Position numbers and translations under genes: made by a program. Positions 9,729 through 18,293 of a DNA stretch of 64,000 bases are shown here, piece by piece; position 1 is the first letter of the stretch; each line of letters starts with the position of its first letter. Source of the stretch: Dyadobacter linearis (lineage in GTDB: Bacteria; Bacteroidota; Bacteroidia; Cytophagales; Spirosomataceae); assembly GCF_907165045.1 (NCBI RefSeq), contig NZ_CAJRAU010000005.1:434001-498000 (forward strand). The letters are read 5' to 3'. The notes beneath the pieces were generated by a model, which was given only the letters and a program-made list of their open reading frames with translations, was not told the DNA's origin and made no database searches.

Positions 9729-10997
9729 TTAAATCATTCTGCGCAGGGTAATCTGCGTGAAGAAAATATCCCCTTTGCGTTTCACAAGCAGGTCGATATT
9801 CTTACCGTCGCCGCGCTGCATGAGCTTGTAGATCTCGCTTACATTAAGATCTGAGGCAGCATGATCGTCTATAAACAGCAGCTGATCGCCTTCCACCAAA
9901 CCTGCTTTGGAAGCTGGCGATTCGTCTACAATGTGGTTGACAATGTACGATTTCAGGTCCCTGCCCTCAGCGCGGATTTCCATCCCGCTCATATCGTGCT
10001 CGAATTTCTCGCGGAGGCGGCTTCTCACAGGTTTGAGCACCATGTATTGTTCCTGGTAGTTCATTGTTACCTTAAACCGGCGCAACAACTCGCAACCGAT
10101 ATTTCCCTGGCGCTCGGTACCCATTTTTATTTTCGCCCCAAATCCCGCACTGTCGGGAAAGGAAGCCACGATATTGTCCATTTGGAATCTTCCCAGGCGC
10201 ACTTTATCAATACGTCCCAGATTTCCATTGATAACCCCGTTCAGTCCACGTCCCAATTGTGCGCGGATCACTTTTTCAGGAAGCCGGAAAGTTTCTTTTC
10301 TGGTATTGTTGAGCAACAATGCGTGTCCGGCGCCTGTATCGATCAATACCCGGATCGGGTGCTCACGACCGTCGGCAAACAAGGTCACAGCGTCGGTAAA
10401 TGGCTTGGTATCCTCAATGATCAGCGGGTGTTTATCGCCTTTTTTGGATTTGTACTTGTATTTATCCGGCCGCATCAGAACCAGCTCTTTTTTCGAAAAG
10501 TCGATGGTGACGACGAAGTTGTTGAATACCTCATAACCGAAAATCCCGTGAACCGGCACGCCCACATATTCTGACAATTTTAAAAAATCTTCTTCGAGTA
10601 CGACGATATTCTGGTGATTCGCTCTGAGCCGGCCCATCGAAAATTTATTGTCAATCGCCACGTGAGCTGATATGGACTTACCTTCCCCTGCCCCGGTGAG
10701 GTTAACCTTCCGGGTTAAACGCAGCTTGTCTGGTTTGAGGATATAAGGATCGGTAATGATAATGGAGCTGACGCCGGTATCCAATATAAAACGCAGGGAA
10801 TCAGTATCGTTGATCTTGACGTAAAGCAAGATCAGATTGGAGTGCAGCTCAAAAGGTATGCGGGCGGATTTATGGTTTTTGTCAAGATAATAACCATATT
10901 TTTCCTCGGAAACGGGGGGAATATCTTCTGTACGAGCGAATGTATTGCGGCTTACGAAAAGTATGATCGCTACTATTAACCACTTAGACGTTTTCAT
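9729..10997 (-). CDS. Secreted retropepsin-like aspartic protease with PDZ domain
   Basis: A 422-residue protein with a signal peptide (about 1-21). Two aspartyl-protease signatures occur, DTG at 73-75 (ILDTGVSS) and 220-222 (LIDTGAGH), so both half-sites of a pepsin-like fold may lie in one chain. A PDZ domain follows at roughly 340-420 (ESPASKAGLVEGDQLLFIDD). Related Bacteroidota proteins are annotated as retropepsin-like; the export site is probably periplasm or surface. Substrates are unknown. The start is unusually well defined by a perfect Shine-Dalgarno sequence. Confidence 0.85.
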   Translation of the reverse strand: MKTSKWLIVAIILFVSRNTFARTEDIPPVSEEKYGYYLDKNHKSARIPFELHSNLILLYVKINDTDSLRFILDTGVSSIIITDPYILKPDKLRLTRKVNLTGAGEGKSISAHVAIDNKFSMGRLRANHQNIVVLEEDFLKLSEYVGVPVHGIFGYEVFNNFVVTIDFSKKELVLMRPDKYKYKSKKGDKHPLIIEDTKPFTDAVTLFADGREHPIRVLIDTGAGHALLLNNTRKETFRLPEKVIRAQLGRGLNGVINGNLGRIDKVRLGRFQMDNIVASFPDSAGFGAKIKMGTERQGNIGCELLRRFKVTMNYQEQYMVLKPVRSRLREKFEHDMSGMEIRAEGRDLKSYIVNHIVDESPASKAGLVEGDQLLFIDDHAASDLNVSEIYKLMQRGDGKNIDLLVKRKGDIFFTQITLRRMI

Positions 10998-11002
10998 CGT
11001 GG

Positions 11003-11010
11003 CCTCCTTT
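11003..11010 (-). promoter_or_regulatory. Perfect Shine-Dalgarno site of the aspartic protease gene
   Basis: On the minus strand AAAGGAGG lies five bases before the ATG at 10997. Most genes in this window have no comparable site, as is usual in Bacteroidota, so this start is unusually strong. Confidence 0.7.
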
Positions 11011-11246
11011 CTTTTAATCTAGATTTAAAATCATTCTGTCAGTACTAACAACACGTTGATCATAAATGGCCTGATTCTGTCTTTTATTCTCTTCTGTGTA
11101 CACAAAGTATCAAATTCACGGGGCTGTCAAGTGGGTAAATTTAATCTATTTTATATTAATTAAACACAAAAAAATCTTTATATGTAAAAACTTTTTGCCT
11201 TTTGATTTAACACAAATCTTTAATCGGGTAAATGACAGAAATATGA
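11011..11246. other. AT-rich divergent intergenic region
   Basis: Spacer between the divergently read protease gene and tpiA. It is AT-rich with runs of A and T. Apart from the tpiA -7-type box just downstream, no structured RNA or terminator is evident. Confidence 0.4.
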
Positions 11247-11254
11247 TAATTTTG
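11247..11254 (+). promoter_or_regulatory. -7-type promoter box of tpiA
   Basis: TAATTTTG fits the Bacteroidota -7 consensus TAnnTTTG and lies 39 bp before the tpiA ATG. No good -33 TTTG was found at the usual distance. Confidence 0.4.
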
Positions 11255-11293
11255 TTGCGTCAAATGATGTTTTTCCACAATTAAAATTTTCTC

Positions 11294-12055
11294 ATGCGAA
11301 AAAAAATTGTTGCCGGTAATTGGAAGATGAATAAGGTTCTGGATGAGGCAGTTGCGCTCACTTCTGAATTAGTGAATATGGCCAAAGATGAAGTGCAAAA
11401 TGATGCCAAAATTATCCTTTGTCCACCTGCCATTTACCTGACCACTATTAAAAAATATATCGAGGACGCGCCTAATTTTTCATTGGCTGCTCAAAATTGT
11501 TCAGATAAAGTTTCGGGTGCATTTACGGGAGAAATCTCTGCTCAAATGCTGCAATCGATCGGTGTGGAATATGTGCTGATCGGCCACAGCGAGCGTCGTC
11601 AATACTTTAATGAATCCAATGCAGTATTGGCTGAGAAGGTTAATACGGCACTTGCAAATGGTGTTTCTCCGATATTCTGCTGCGGAGAATCTTTGCAGCA
11701 AAGACAAAATGAGGATTACGTTGGTTTTGTGAAGAACCAGCTGACAGAAAGTCTATTTCACTTGTCGGAAGAGCAGTTATTATCGGTAGTAATAGCTTAT
11801 GAGCCAATCTGGGCGATCGGTACCGGGCTGACTGCAAGTGCGCTGCAAGCGCAGGAAATGCACGCTGCATTGCGCGAGCACATTGCTTCCAAATATGGGG
11901 CTAGTGTTGCCGAAGAAATTTCGATCCTGTACGGCGGAAGCGTAACAGCCGCCAGCGCAGCCGAACTCTTCGCATCCCCAGACATCGACGGCGGACTGGT
12001 AGGAGGCGCTTCTTTGAAATCGAGGGAGTTTACGAATATTGTTAAGGCTAGGTAG
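11294..12055 (+). CDS. tpiA: Triosephosphate isomerase
   Basis: A 253-residue TIM-barrel enzyme interconverting dihydroxyacetone phosphate and glyceraldehyde 3-phosphate in glycolysis and gluconeogenesis. The active-site residues are all present: N9 and K11 in AGNWKMN, H98 in LIGHSERR, E170 in AYEPIWAIGTG, and the phosphate-binding GGSV and GGLVGGASL loops. The length is typical. It converges with the ompA-family gene across a repeat array that could form a hairpin. Confidence 0.97.
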   Translation: MRKKIVAGNWKMNKVLDEAVALTSELVNMAKDEVQNDAKIILCPPAIYLTTIKKYIEDAPNFSLAAQNCSDKVSGAFTGEISAQMLQSIGVEYVLIGHSERRQYFNESNAVLAEKVNTALANGVSPIFCCGESLQQRQNEDYVGFVKNQLTESLFHLSEEQLLSVVIAYEPIWAIGTGLTASALQAQEMHAALREHIASKYGASVAEEISILYGGSVTAASAAELFASPDIDGGLVGGASLKSREFTNIVKAR

Positions 12056-12060
12056 TTGGG

Positions 12061-12240
12061 GGTTTGGTCGTTTTTGTCATTAATGGTCATTGGTGGTCAT
12101 TGATGGTCATTGGTGGTCAGGTATTGTTTGATATAATAGCTGACCGCTAATGACCACTCACAACAACAAATGACTACCAATGACAAAAATGACAATCAAT
12201 GACCACCAGTGACAATAAATGACTACCAGTGACCAAAACG
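12061..12240. repeat. Inverted pair of 10-bp-period TGAC arrays
   Basis: In the left half (12061-12120) GTCA recurs at exact 10-bp steps, with GTCAT ending at 12080, 12090, 12100 and 12110 and GTCAG at 12120. In the right half (12141-12240) the complement TGAC recurs at 12141, 12151, 12171, 12181 and then, after one 9-bp step, at 12190, 12200, 12210, 12220 and 12230. The unit is roughly TGACNACCAA. The halves are inverted around a 20-bp spacer, so a long imperfect hairpin is possible. It fills the space between the convergent genes tpiA and ompA. Confidence 0.85.
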
Positions 12241-12266
12241 CCCCCAGTAACAACAAATGACCCACG

Positions 12267-13502
12267 TCAAACCTCCGTCACCACAAACTCCACTCGCCTG
12301 TTCCTGGCTCTTTCTTCGGGGGTACCTTTTGTGACTGCGCGGGTGCCGCCGTATCCTTTTGCTTCTATCCGGCTTTTTTCAATACCTTTTTCGACCAGGT
12401 AAGCCTGTACTGATTCAGCTCTTTGGCGCGATAATTCGAGGTTTTTGTCAAAATCACCTACGTTGTCGGTGTGGCCTTCAATGCGGATGCGGATGTTTTT
12501 GTTTTCTCTCATCATATCCACGAGTCTGTTCAACTCGGCGTAGGATTCGGGCAGCAATGCATATTTGGAGGTTTCGAAGTAGATATTCGGCATGGTGATC
12601 GTTTCACCGACTGCCAGCGGATTAAGGTAAAAATCGTGCGTGAATGCACCTTTTCCGGCAGAATCAGCTGGACTGAGGCTTAATGCGGTCCCATAATATC
12701 CTTTCGCCACGATTTTCAAATCGTACTTTTCAGCCGGATCAAGCCCCAGCCGGTATTTGCCCGATGAAGACCTGATCTGCAATGAATCGCCCTTTTCCAC
12801 ATATTGTATCTCAGCCGCTATTGGTTGTTTTGTTTTTGCATTGAAGACATTGCCCCGCAGTACTGCAACTCCACTTTCTGCTGCCGGCTCTTCCACCGGA
12901 GTTTCTTCTTTTTGAGGAACAACCGCTTTTTCTGCCGGTTTCTTGACAGGCGGCGCCGCTTTCGCAGTTATTTTAGGGGTTTTTTGAACCGGCTTTTTCA
13001 GCGGATTTTTAATGTGAATACCATAAAAATTCCACGATTGTGTTCCCTGCGAGCTGCGCCCTTCATAAAAATCAAATTCCTCAATGCCGGGGCTCAGCCG
13101 CTCGAAATAGGCTACAAAATCAACCTTTTCGCCCGCTGTAACTTCCTTGGTAGCGTTCGTTGGGATATTTTCTGCTTTTATAAGCTTGAATTTTTTCTCG
13201 ATCTCTCCTGGTTTGTACAACCTCGTTTCAGGATCCAGCCAGATCTGGTTTCCCCCCTGAATAGGTCCCTGCCCTCGTTTGAACGGCAAATTAAATCCCT
13301 TCGGAACCTGGGGCACATTTGATTTTTTTTCAACAAATTCGAGGGATATGATCGTATACTGATCGGTCAATTCTACGCGCTTGATCTTGACATATTCGGC
13401 AGACTGCTCGTCTACTTTTGGGTTCTCAGTAACTTGTCCAAAGGCGTAGTTCAGCGAAAGTGTGATGGCGAAGGCAAATGCCAAAAACGTTCTGCATTTC
13501 AT
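12267..13502 (-). CDS. OmpA-family outer membrane protein with peptidoglycan-binding domain
   Basis: A 411-residue exported protein with a signal peptide (about 1-22). A beta-rich N-terminal part is followed by a Pro/Lys/Ala-rich linker (about 165-215) and a carboxypeptidase-regulatory-like beta-sandwich (LRGNVFNAKTKQPIAAEI to about 285). A C-terminal OmpA domain (about 295-411) carries NIYFETSKYAL, EGHTDNVGD, LSRQRAESV and RNRRVEF. Known OmpA domains bind peptidoglycan through the Asp/Arg of this region. The protein probably tethers the outer membrane to the wall. It appears monocistronic. Confidence 0.9.
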   Translation of the reverse strand: MKCRTFLAFAFAITLSLNYAFGQVTENPKVDEQSAEYVKIKRVELTDQYTIISLEFVEKKSNVPQVPKGFNLPFKRGQGPIQGGNQIWLDPETRLYKPGEIEKKFKLIKAENIPTNATKEVTAGEKVDFVAYFERLSPGIEEFDFYEGRSSQGTQSWNFYGIHIKNPLKKPVQKTPKITAKAAPPVKKPAEKAVVPQKEETPVEEPAAESGVAVLRGNVFNAKTKQPIAAEIQYVEKGDSLQIRSSSGKYRLGLDPAEKYDLKIVAKGYYGTALSLSPADSAGKGAFTHDFYLNPLAVGETITMPNIYFETSKYALLPESYAELNRLVDMMRENKNIRIRIEGHTDNVGDFDKNLELSRQRAESVQAYLVEKGIEKSRIEAKGYGGTRAVTKGTPEERARNRRVEFVVTEV

Positions 13503-13587
13503 GGTTCTTAACTTTTACATTTTTAATAACTGCAAGAACGCCCTAAACGCCCTCATAGTTTGTTAAAAATTGTTAAAGTACTTAAAC

Positions 13588-14346
13588 CTATTGATTTACA
13601 GAGATAAAGCCGGACCAGAATGCGGGATCGTAACGTTCCCAGGCGTGGCAGGCGAATGGAAGCTGGTGATTCGTGAGCTCGTAAGTGGCCGCCGGGCTTT
13701 TTTCAAAAGCAAATTGAAGTGCCTCTTCCCAGGCAGGCAATTTCAGAAATAATTTCATAGGGATCAGGCGTGTCGCTTCCTGCGAGAAGAGCATATCTTC
13801 ATTTCCTTTCCATTGAGGATAAAAGAAATTGTAAATTTTGAGATACCGGATAAAAGCTTCCACGCGCCGCAAAGAAAAACCCCCATTGAGCACTACCCTA
13901 TTGGCAGACAATGCATCGGCAAATTCCTTTTTTGAATCGGGACCCAGTGCATCATACTTCGGCTGGTGCAGCGATGGGGCTCCGATATAATCGTATCCCT
14001 TTTTACACCAAACTGCCAGCTCGTCACGAAAAACGTAAGCATCGAGCTGGCAGATTAATATGTATTGATAGGATAAAAATCTTTCGTAAAAAGTCAGAGA
14101 AGTCAGCAGCCGGTTGTACGCGTCGATTCCGTTGAAGTAATCGTCCGGAAAAGATACCTGCTGAATGGAGGGAAATGCATTGAAATCGCTGCCAAGCTCC
14201 ATTTTTTCGGGCTTGACGATGATGATCGGGTAGTTTGATAAAACCTGAATACATTGTTTCAAGGAAATCAGCTCGTTCGGTGTCAGGTCCGGGCGGTAAA
14301 CCGGGACTACAATCGCAACAGAAGCATTTTCCTGACCAATTTTCAC
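13588..14346 (-). CDS. DUF5672-family glycosyltransferase-like protein
   Basis: About 252 residues, matching the DUF5672 pattern I know from glycan clusters: VAIVVPVYRP near the start, LICQLDAYVFRDEL, YDYIGAPS, NGGFSLRR and NEDMLF. The layout resembles a GT-A transferase with a DAYVF segment in place of DxD. I chose GTG at 14346, which gives 11 residues before the first strand. An ATG at 14394 would overlap the upstream GT2 gene by 34 bases and is the alternative. It is the last gene of a three-gene group with the GT2 and polytopic membrane proteins. Confidence 0.75.
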   Translation of the reverse strand: MKIGQENASVAIVVPVYRPDLTPNELISLKQCIQVLSNYPIIIVKPEKMELGSDFNAFPSIQQVSFPDDYFNGIDAYNRLLTSLTFYERFLSYQYILICQLDAYVFRDELAVWCKKGYDYIGAPSLHQPKYDALGPDSKKEFADALSANRVVLNGGFSLRRVEAFIRYLKIYNFFYPQWKGNEDMLFSQEATRLIPMKLFLKLPAWEEALQFAFEKSPAATYELTNHQLPFACHAWERYDPAFWSGFISVNQ

Positions 14347-14360
14347 GCTATAAACATTTC

Positions 14361-15338
14361 TTATTCCAATAAATCGCCGATAGCAGGCAGCCACCAGTCT
14401 TTGCTGCTAAACTTGTAATATCCTCTTAAAACCTGATTAATTACCGGCGTGAATCGTTTTGCGCGATTTTCAGGCAGGGAAGCGCGGCTGTAAAAATGCT
14501 TTTGCGACAAATATAGCTTAATCAGCTTTTCTCTCGGCACAAATGGAATAGCGCGCAGCAGCTTATATAATTCGTGCAGCTTATCTGCTTTTTCCACCAG
14601 TGGGACCAGTTTTTTCTTTCTGTCCCGCACAAAACGGTCTTTCAAGTGCACCTTTTCCACCTTACCCCCAAAACCGACCTGCTGGCTGGCGTGCATCCGG
14701 TAATTGATCAGCGGCTCTTCGATGAAATCTATTTTGTTTTCCAGACTCAATACCACAGCGATCCAGGCATCGTGAATCAGATCGGGTACGTGGGTTGGGA
14801 ATGGGGTCAGTCTTTCGAGGCACGATTTGCGGATCGCGAGCGTGGCGCCGGTTACTACAAAGCCATTGAACAAAATCTCGTGCGGCTTTCCTTTCTTCCA
14901 CTTGTTGCGGCCCCGCTCGTCGAATTCGATTTCCTCCCAAATATTTCTTCCGATCGGCTTTGAATCGTCGTCGACCATGACTGCATCTGAAAATACCGCG
15001 TCAATATCCGGGTGTTCGCTCAGGTACTTGACCTGCGTTTCCACTTTGTCGATGCGCCAGAGATCGTCCTGGTCACAAAGAAAAACAATATCGCCGCCGC
15101 AAAGCAGCATGCATTTTTCAAAGTTCCTGGTTGAGCCCAGGTTCGTTTCATTTACATAAATCCTGACCGGAAAAGCGCTCGTTTCTGCGAATGCTTTAAT
15201 CACCTCAATGCTATTATCCTTAGACCCGTCGTCACAAACTACGAGCTCGTCAACCTGCATGGTTTGATCAGCAATGCTCCTCAACTGCTCAGGCAAGAAC
15301 TTCGCCCCGTTGTAAGTGCACATAGCTACTGAAATCAT
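14361..15338 (-). CDS. Glycosyltransferase family 2 protein
   Basis: A 325-residue GT-A transferase moving a sugar from a nucleotide donor, probably in O-antigen or exopolysaccharide assembly. The N-terminal ISVAMCTYNGAKFLPEQL, VVCDDGSKDNS and the metal-binding LCDQDDLW segment are typical of rhamnosyltransferase-like GT2 proteins. The C-terminal part is basic. It lies between the membrane-protein gene and the DUF5672 gene, all on the minus strand. The sugar specificity cannot be inferred. Confidence 0.88.
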   Translation of the reverse strand: MISVAMCTYNGAKFLPEQLRSIADQTMQVDELVVCDDGSKDNSIEVIKAFAETSAFPVRIYVNETNLGSTRNFEKCMLLCGGDIVFLCDQDDLWRIDKVETQVKYLSEHPDIDAVFSDAVMVDDDSKPIGRNIWEEIEFDERGRNKWKKGKPHEILFNGFVVTGATLAIRKSCLERLTPFPTHVPDLIHDAWIAVVLSLENKIDFIEEPLINYRMHASQQVGFGGKVEKVHLKDRFVRDRKKKLVPLVEKADKLHELYKLLRAIPFVPREKLIKLYLSQKHFYSRASLPENRAKRFTPVINQVLRGYYKFSSKDWWLPAIGDLLE

Positions 15339-15440
15339 AGTAATGTGTATAAAAATTTAGCCGACAAACGCGGCAATTTAACATTTAACCTCTCCTTTTC
15401 GCAACACGATTTGCGATTTTCACTTAACACCATTTGTAAA

Positions 15441-16712
15441 CTAATTTGTTTTTGCGGGAATAATTACCACCTTTTTACTAATCGCCCAGCTTAAAATTTC
15501 CGAATATGGATACGCTTCCCTGTAATATACCAACCGGGTACCGGGGTTGGATTCCCACTTTTGTATAGTAGCCACGATCTCCGCATTGTGTTTTTGCAGA
15601 TCCGTCCGGTTATTATAAAAACCAAAACCCCAGATCACAAGAACAATGCCCGCAATGTATTTTAAATGCTCTTTTTTGAGAATTTTGAGATCGAGCAATA
15701 TCAGTACCAGAAGTACCGGGATCGTTGCAGTGAAAAACATATAGCGGGGCGCAATTCCTCCCGCAGCTTTGGATTCGAACCGCGAAACAGCGACGATTAT
15801 TCCTGAAAGTATAGGCAGCGAAAGCAACGAGAAAAGAAGCGGGTTTTTGGAAGCATAACCCTTCCAAAACAGCCAGGCCCAGATGATCAGTACCGAAAGG
15901 CCCATTAACATACACACTATAATATTCACAGATTGCCCGGTCGCAGGATTGATATACAAGTAACTTCCCAGAAACGTTAGCAATAAACGCGCCATCCACT
16001 CTGCATTGAAACTTGCGCCTGCCGCGCTTTTTATTTCAGGGAGTGGTAAAAAGGTAAGGTATAACAGTACTGCTGCGCAAATAACCCAGATACCCAGCAT
16101 AAGCCACTTCCTCTGTATCAACAAGATAAATGCAGCCAGGAACAACGCAAGAAAACCATTTCCAAATGAGAGAACAGCCAGTAATGCCGCCAAAAGTCCC
16201 AGAAAAAAACTGGCACTCAGGGGTTGTTTTGCATTATTAACCGCGAATAGGGTCAGAAATGAGAAGAAAAAAACTGTATAATGTTGAATCCCTCCCCAAT
16301 AGTAAAACGTCACCTGCCAGAATGCAAGACTGAACAAAAACAGGCAGGTGATCAGGAGCATTTCGGGAGTTAGCTGCTTGTTCTGCCTGATCACCGCAAT
16401 CATCAAACCAAAAAAAGAAAGCAGAAAGATATTCTGAAAAATAATCAGATGGCGGAAATTGAGCTGTCCGAAAATGGCGTAGTAAATAGCGGCGCAGGAT
16501 TTGGAGAACAGGATCCGGTGTTCGTTGTGCCGGCTTAGCAGGATATCCTTGCGCATTTTGAAGGATTCGGTATCAAAATAATACCGCCTGATAAAGTTGA
16601 TTGTCGTATCGTAATCATCAAAGGAAGGAGCATTCAGCGCATTTTCGAAAAGCGTAAAGAGAAAGATTAAAAAAACGGCTGCGCTGAGTGTGATGAATAG
16701 ATATTTACGCAT
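15441..16712 (-). CDS. Polytopic membrane protein, possibly GT-C type
   Basis: About 423 residues with roughly ten hydrophobic segments. The first periplasmic loop carries acidic residues (PSFDDYD) and the word RHNEHRI. Acidic first loops are seen in GT-C glycosyltransferases using lipid-linked sugars, so such a role is possible but not shown. Two candidate starts exist (16730 and 16712); the second puts MRKYLF directly before the first membrane segment. It heads the operon with the GT2 and DUF5672 genes. Confidence 0.7.
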   Translation of the reverse strand: MRKYLFITLSAAVFLIFLFTLFENALNAPSFDDYDTTINFIRRYYFDTESFKMRKDILLSRHNEHRILFSKSCAAIYYAIFGQLNFRHLIIFQNIFLLSFFGLMIAVIRQNKQLTPEMLLITCLFLFSLAFWQVTFYYWGGIQHYTVFFFSFLTLFAVNNAKQPLSASFFLGLLAALLAVLSFGNGFLALFLAAFILLIQRKWLMLGIWVICAAVLLYLTFLPLPEIKSAAGASFNAEWMARLLLTFLGSYLYINPATGQSVNIIVCMLMGLSVLIIWAWLFWKGYASKNPLLFSLLSLPILSGIIVAVSRFESKAAGGIAPRYMFFTATIPVLLVLILLDLKILKKEHLKYIAGIVLVIWGFGFYNNRTDLQKHNAEIVATIQKWESNPGTRLVYYREAYPYSEILSWAISKKVVIIPAKTN

Positions 16713-16807
16713 ATCTGATATTTTTGTCAAAAACGACCCGGGATTTGTCGCCGCCAGGATTAACTGCGGATTCCCGGAATTTACTCAAAGTTACTAATCG
16801 CATTTGA

Positions 16808-17356
16808 ATGGCCTTACCAGATCAGCTCAAAAAGGCAATTATCCAGATGCCGACCAAAGAAAAGGATAGATTGCTGCTCCGGCTTATTACCAAAGACAAA
16901 ACGCTTGCCGACCGGCTCCATTTTGAATTGATCGAAGACAGCCTGACCATACCGGAAAGGCGCGAGGATATTGCGGCGACGATCACCCGCACGTCGAAAT
17001 TTAACCAGAATACACCCGGCTGGATTTTAATGGACCTGCGAAATCTGAGCGGCGATATTGCCTATCACGTAAAAGTTACCAAAGACAAGATCGGGGGAAT
17101 GGAGCTTAACTTGTTTATGCTCAATACGTTTCTTGAAAACTATTCCGATATCCTGAAAACCTATTCTTCGCGGGCGGATACCTGCGCACTTTACATTGCG
17201 AAAAAGGCGCAGGTGATTTTGAATGCATTCAATAAGCTGGATGAAGATTACCGGGTGGACTATTTAAAAGATGTGAACCGGATGCTGAAACTGGTTTATA
17301 GTCTTTGCTCCAAAATGTATGCAAGACAAATGGAACTGCCGCAGGAGATCGAATAG
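16808..17356 (+). CDS. Conserved-looking cytosolic protein of unknown function
   Basis: A 182-residue, highly charged protein, mostly helical in appearance, with no signal peptide or membrane segment and only two cysteines. I do not recognise a family. It opens with a short helix (LPDQLKKAIIQMPTKEKDRLLLRLI) and has a Tyr- and Lys-rich C-terminal half. It lies 33 bp before the nicotinamidase-like gene on the same strand and may be co-transcribed with it. Confidence 0.65.
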   Translation: MALPDQLKKAIIQMPTKEKDRLLLRLITKDKTLADRLHFELIEDSLTIPERREDIAATITRTSKFNQNTPGWILMDLRNLSGDIAYHVKVTKDKIGGMELNLFMLNTFLENYSDILKTYSSRADTCALYIAKKAQVILNAFNKLDEDYRVDYLKDVNRMLKLVYSLCSKMYARQMELPQEIE

Positions 17357-17389
17357 TTTCTATCTCAAACCCACTATCAATGCCGGATC

Positions 17390-18178
17390 ATGAAAAAGAC
17401 TGCCTTACTGATTATCGACGCGCAATATGATTTCTGCAACCCAAAGGGAACATTGTTTGTGCCGGGTGCGGAGGAAGATATTCAAAGGATCGCCAGATTG
17501 ATCTCGCTCGACGGCGACAAGATCGACAGCATTTTCGTCACGTTGGACACGCACAAAGTCCTCGATATTGCGCACCCGCTGTTTTGGGAAGATCAGAATG
17601 GAAATACCGTGGCGCCTTTTACATTGATCACGGCCGCGGCTGTTAAAGCTGGAAAATGGATTCCGCGCTATCATAAGGAATATGTGCTGAAATACCTGGA
17701 AAAACTGGAAGAGCAGGGTGAATTCAAACATTTCATCTGGCCGGAACATTGCTTGATCGGCTCAAAAGGCGCTTCTCTTGACGATACGTTATTGAGTGCA
17801 ATACTCGCCTGGACGCACCAGACTGGCCGGGATTATGTAGCTGTTTCAAAAGGTATAAATCCGCTGACTGAACATTTCGGGGTTTTCAAAGCGCAGGTAC
17901 CTGTTGACAATGCGCCGGAAACTGACCTGGACCGTGCTTTTCTTTCCCAACTTACTGATTTTGAACAAATACTGATTGCAGGAGAAGCCCGCTCGCATTG
18001 CGTGGCTACGAGCATTCAACAGATCGTGAAATATGCTCCGGAGCTGATTCCGAAGGTTGTCGTACTTTCGGATTGTATGTCCGACGTGCCCAATTGGGGC
18101 TATCTGGCCGATGATATATTCGAAGAAGCCGCCGAAAAAGGAATGACTTTTTTAAAGGCCAATTCCGTTCGTTTTTAA
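17390..18178 (+). CDS. Nicotinamidase/isochorismatase-family cysteine hydrolase
   Basis: A 262-residue cysteine hydrolase of the isochorismatase superfamily. The triad is visible as D10 (IIDAQYDF), K154 (VSKGINPLTEHFGVF) and C204 (EARSHCVATSI). The metal-site region DTHKVLDIAHPLFW and the WPEHCLIGSKGA segment resemble nicotinamidases, but the protein is longer than PncA. It may deamidate nicotinamide to nicotinate, though another amide is possible. It follows an unknown gene and precedes uvrA, which has its own 115-bp leader. Confidence 0.82.
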   Translation: MKKTALLIIDAQYDFCNPKGTLFVPGAEEDIQRIARLISLDGDKIDSIFVTLDTHKVLDIAHPLFWEDQNGNTVAPFTLITAAAVKAGKWIPRYHKEYVLKYLEKLEEQGEFKHFIWPEHCLIGSKGASLDDTLLSAILAWTHQTGRDYVAVSKGINPLTEHFGVFKAQVPVDNAPETDLDRAFLSQLTDFEQILIAGEARSHCVATSIQQIVKYAPELIPKVVVLSDCMSDVPNWGYLADDIFEEAAEKGMTFLKANSVRF

Positions 18179-18293
18179 GAGCTCGGTTCCCAATTTCACT
18201 TTGCAAAAGCCAAACTAAATAGGTTAGGTTTTGGTTTATATTTAGATCGGTCATTAACCAACTTGAACCCGATATTTCCCATATTTCCTTTAT

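Noticed and set aside
9861..10574. 237-codon open frame opposite the aspartic protease gene
   Set aside because: It lies wholly inside a gene with clear motifs on the other strand, and its translation has no recognisable domain. It is a frame shadow.
12061..12240. CRISPR array
   Set aside because: The 10-bp step is far too short for repeats with spacers, units are degenerate, and no cas genes are in the window.
12804..13322. 172-codon open frame opposite the OmpA-family gene
   Set aside because: It is rich in Phe and Arg, as expected for the complement of the Lys/Pro-rich linker; not a gene.
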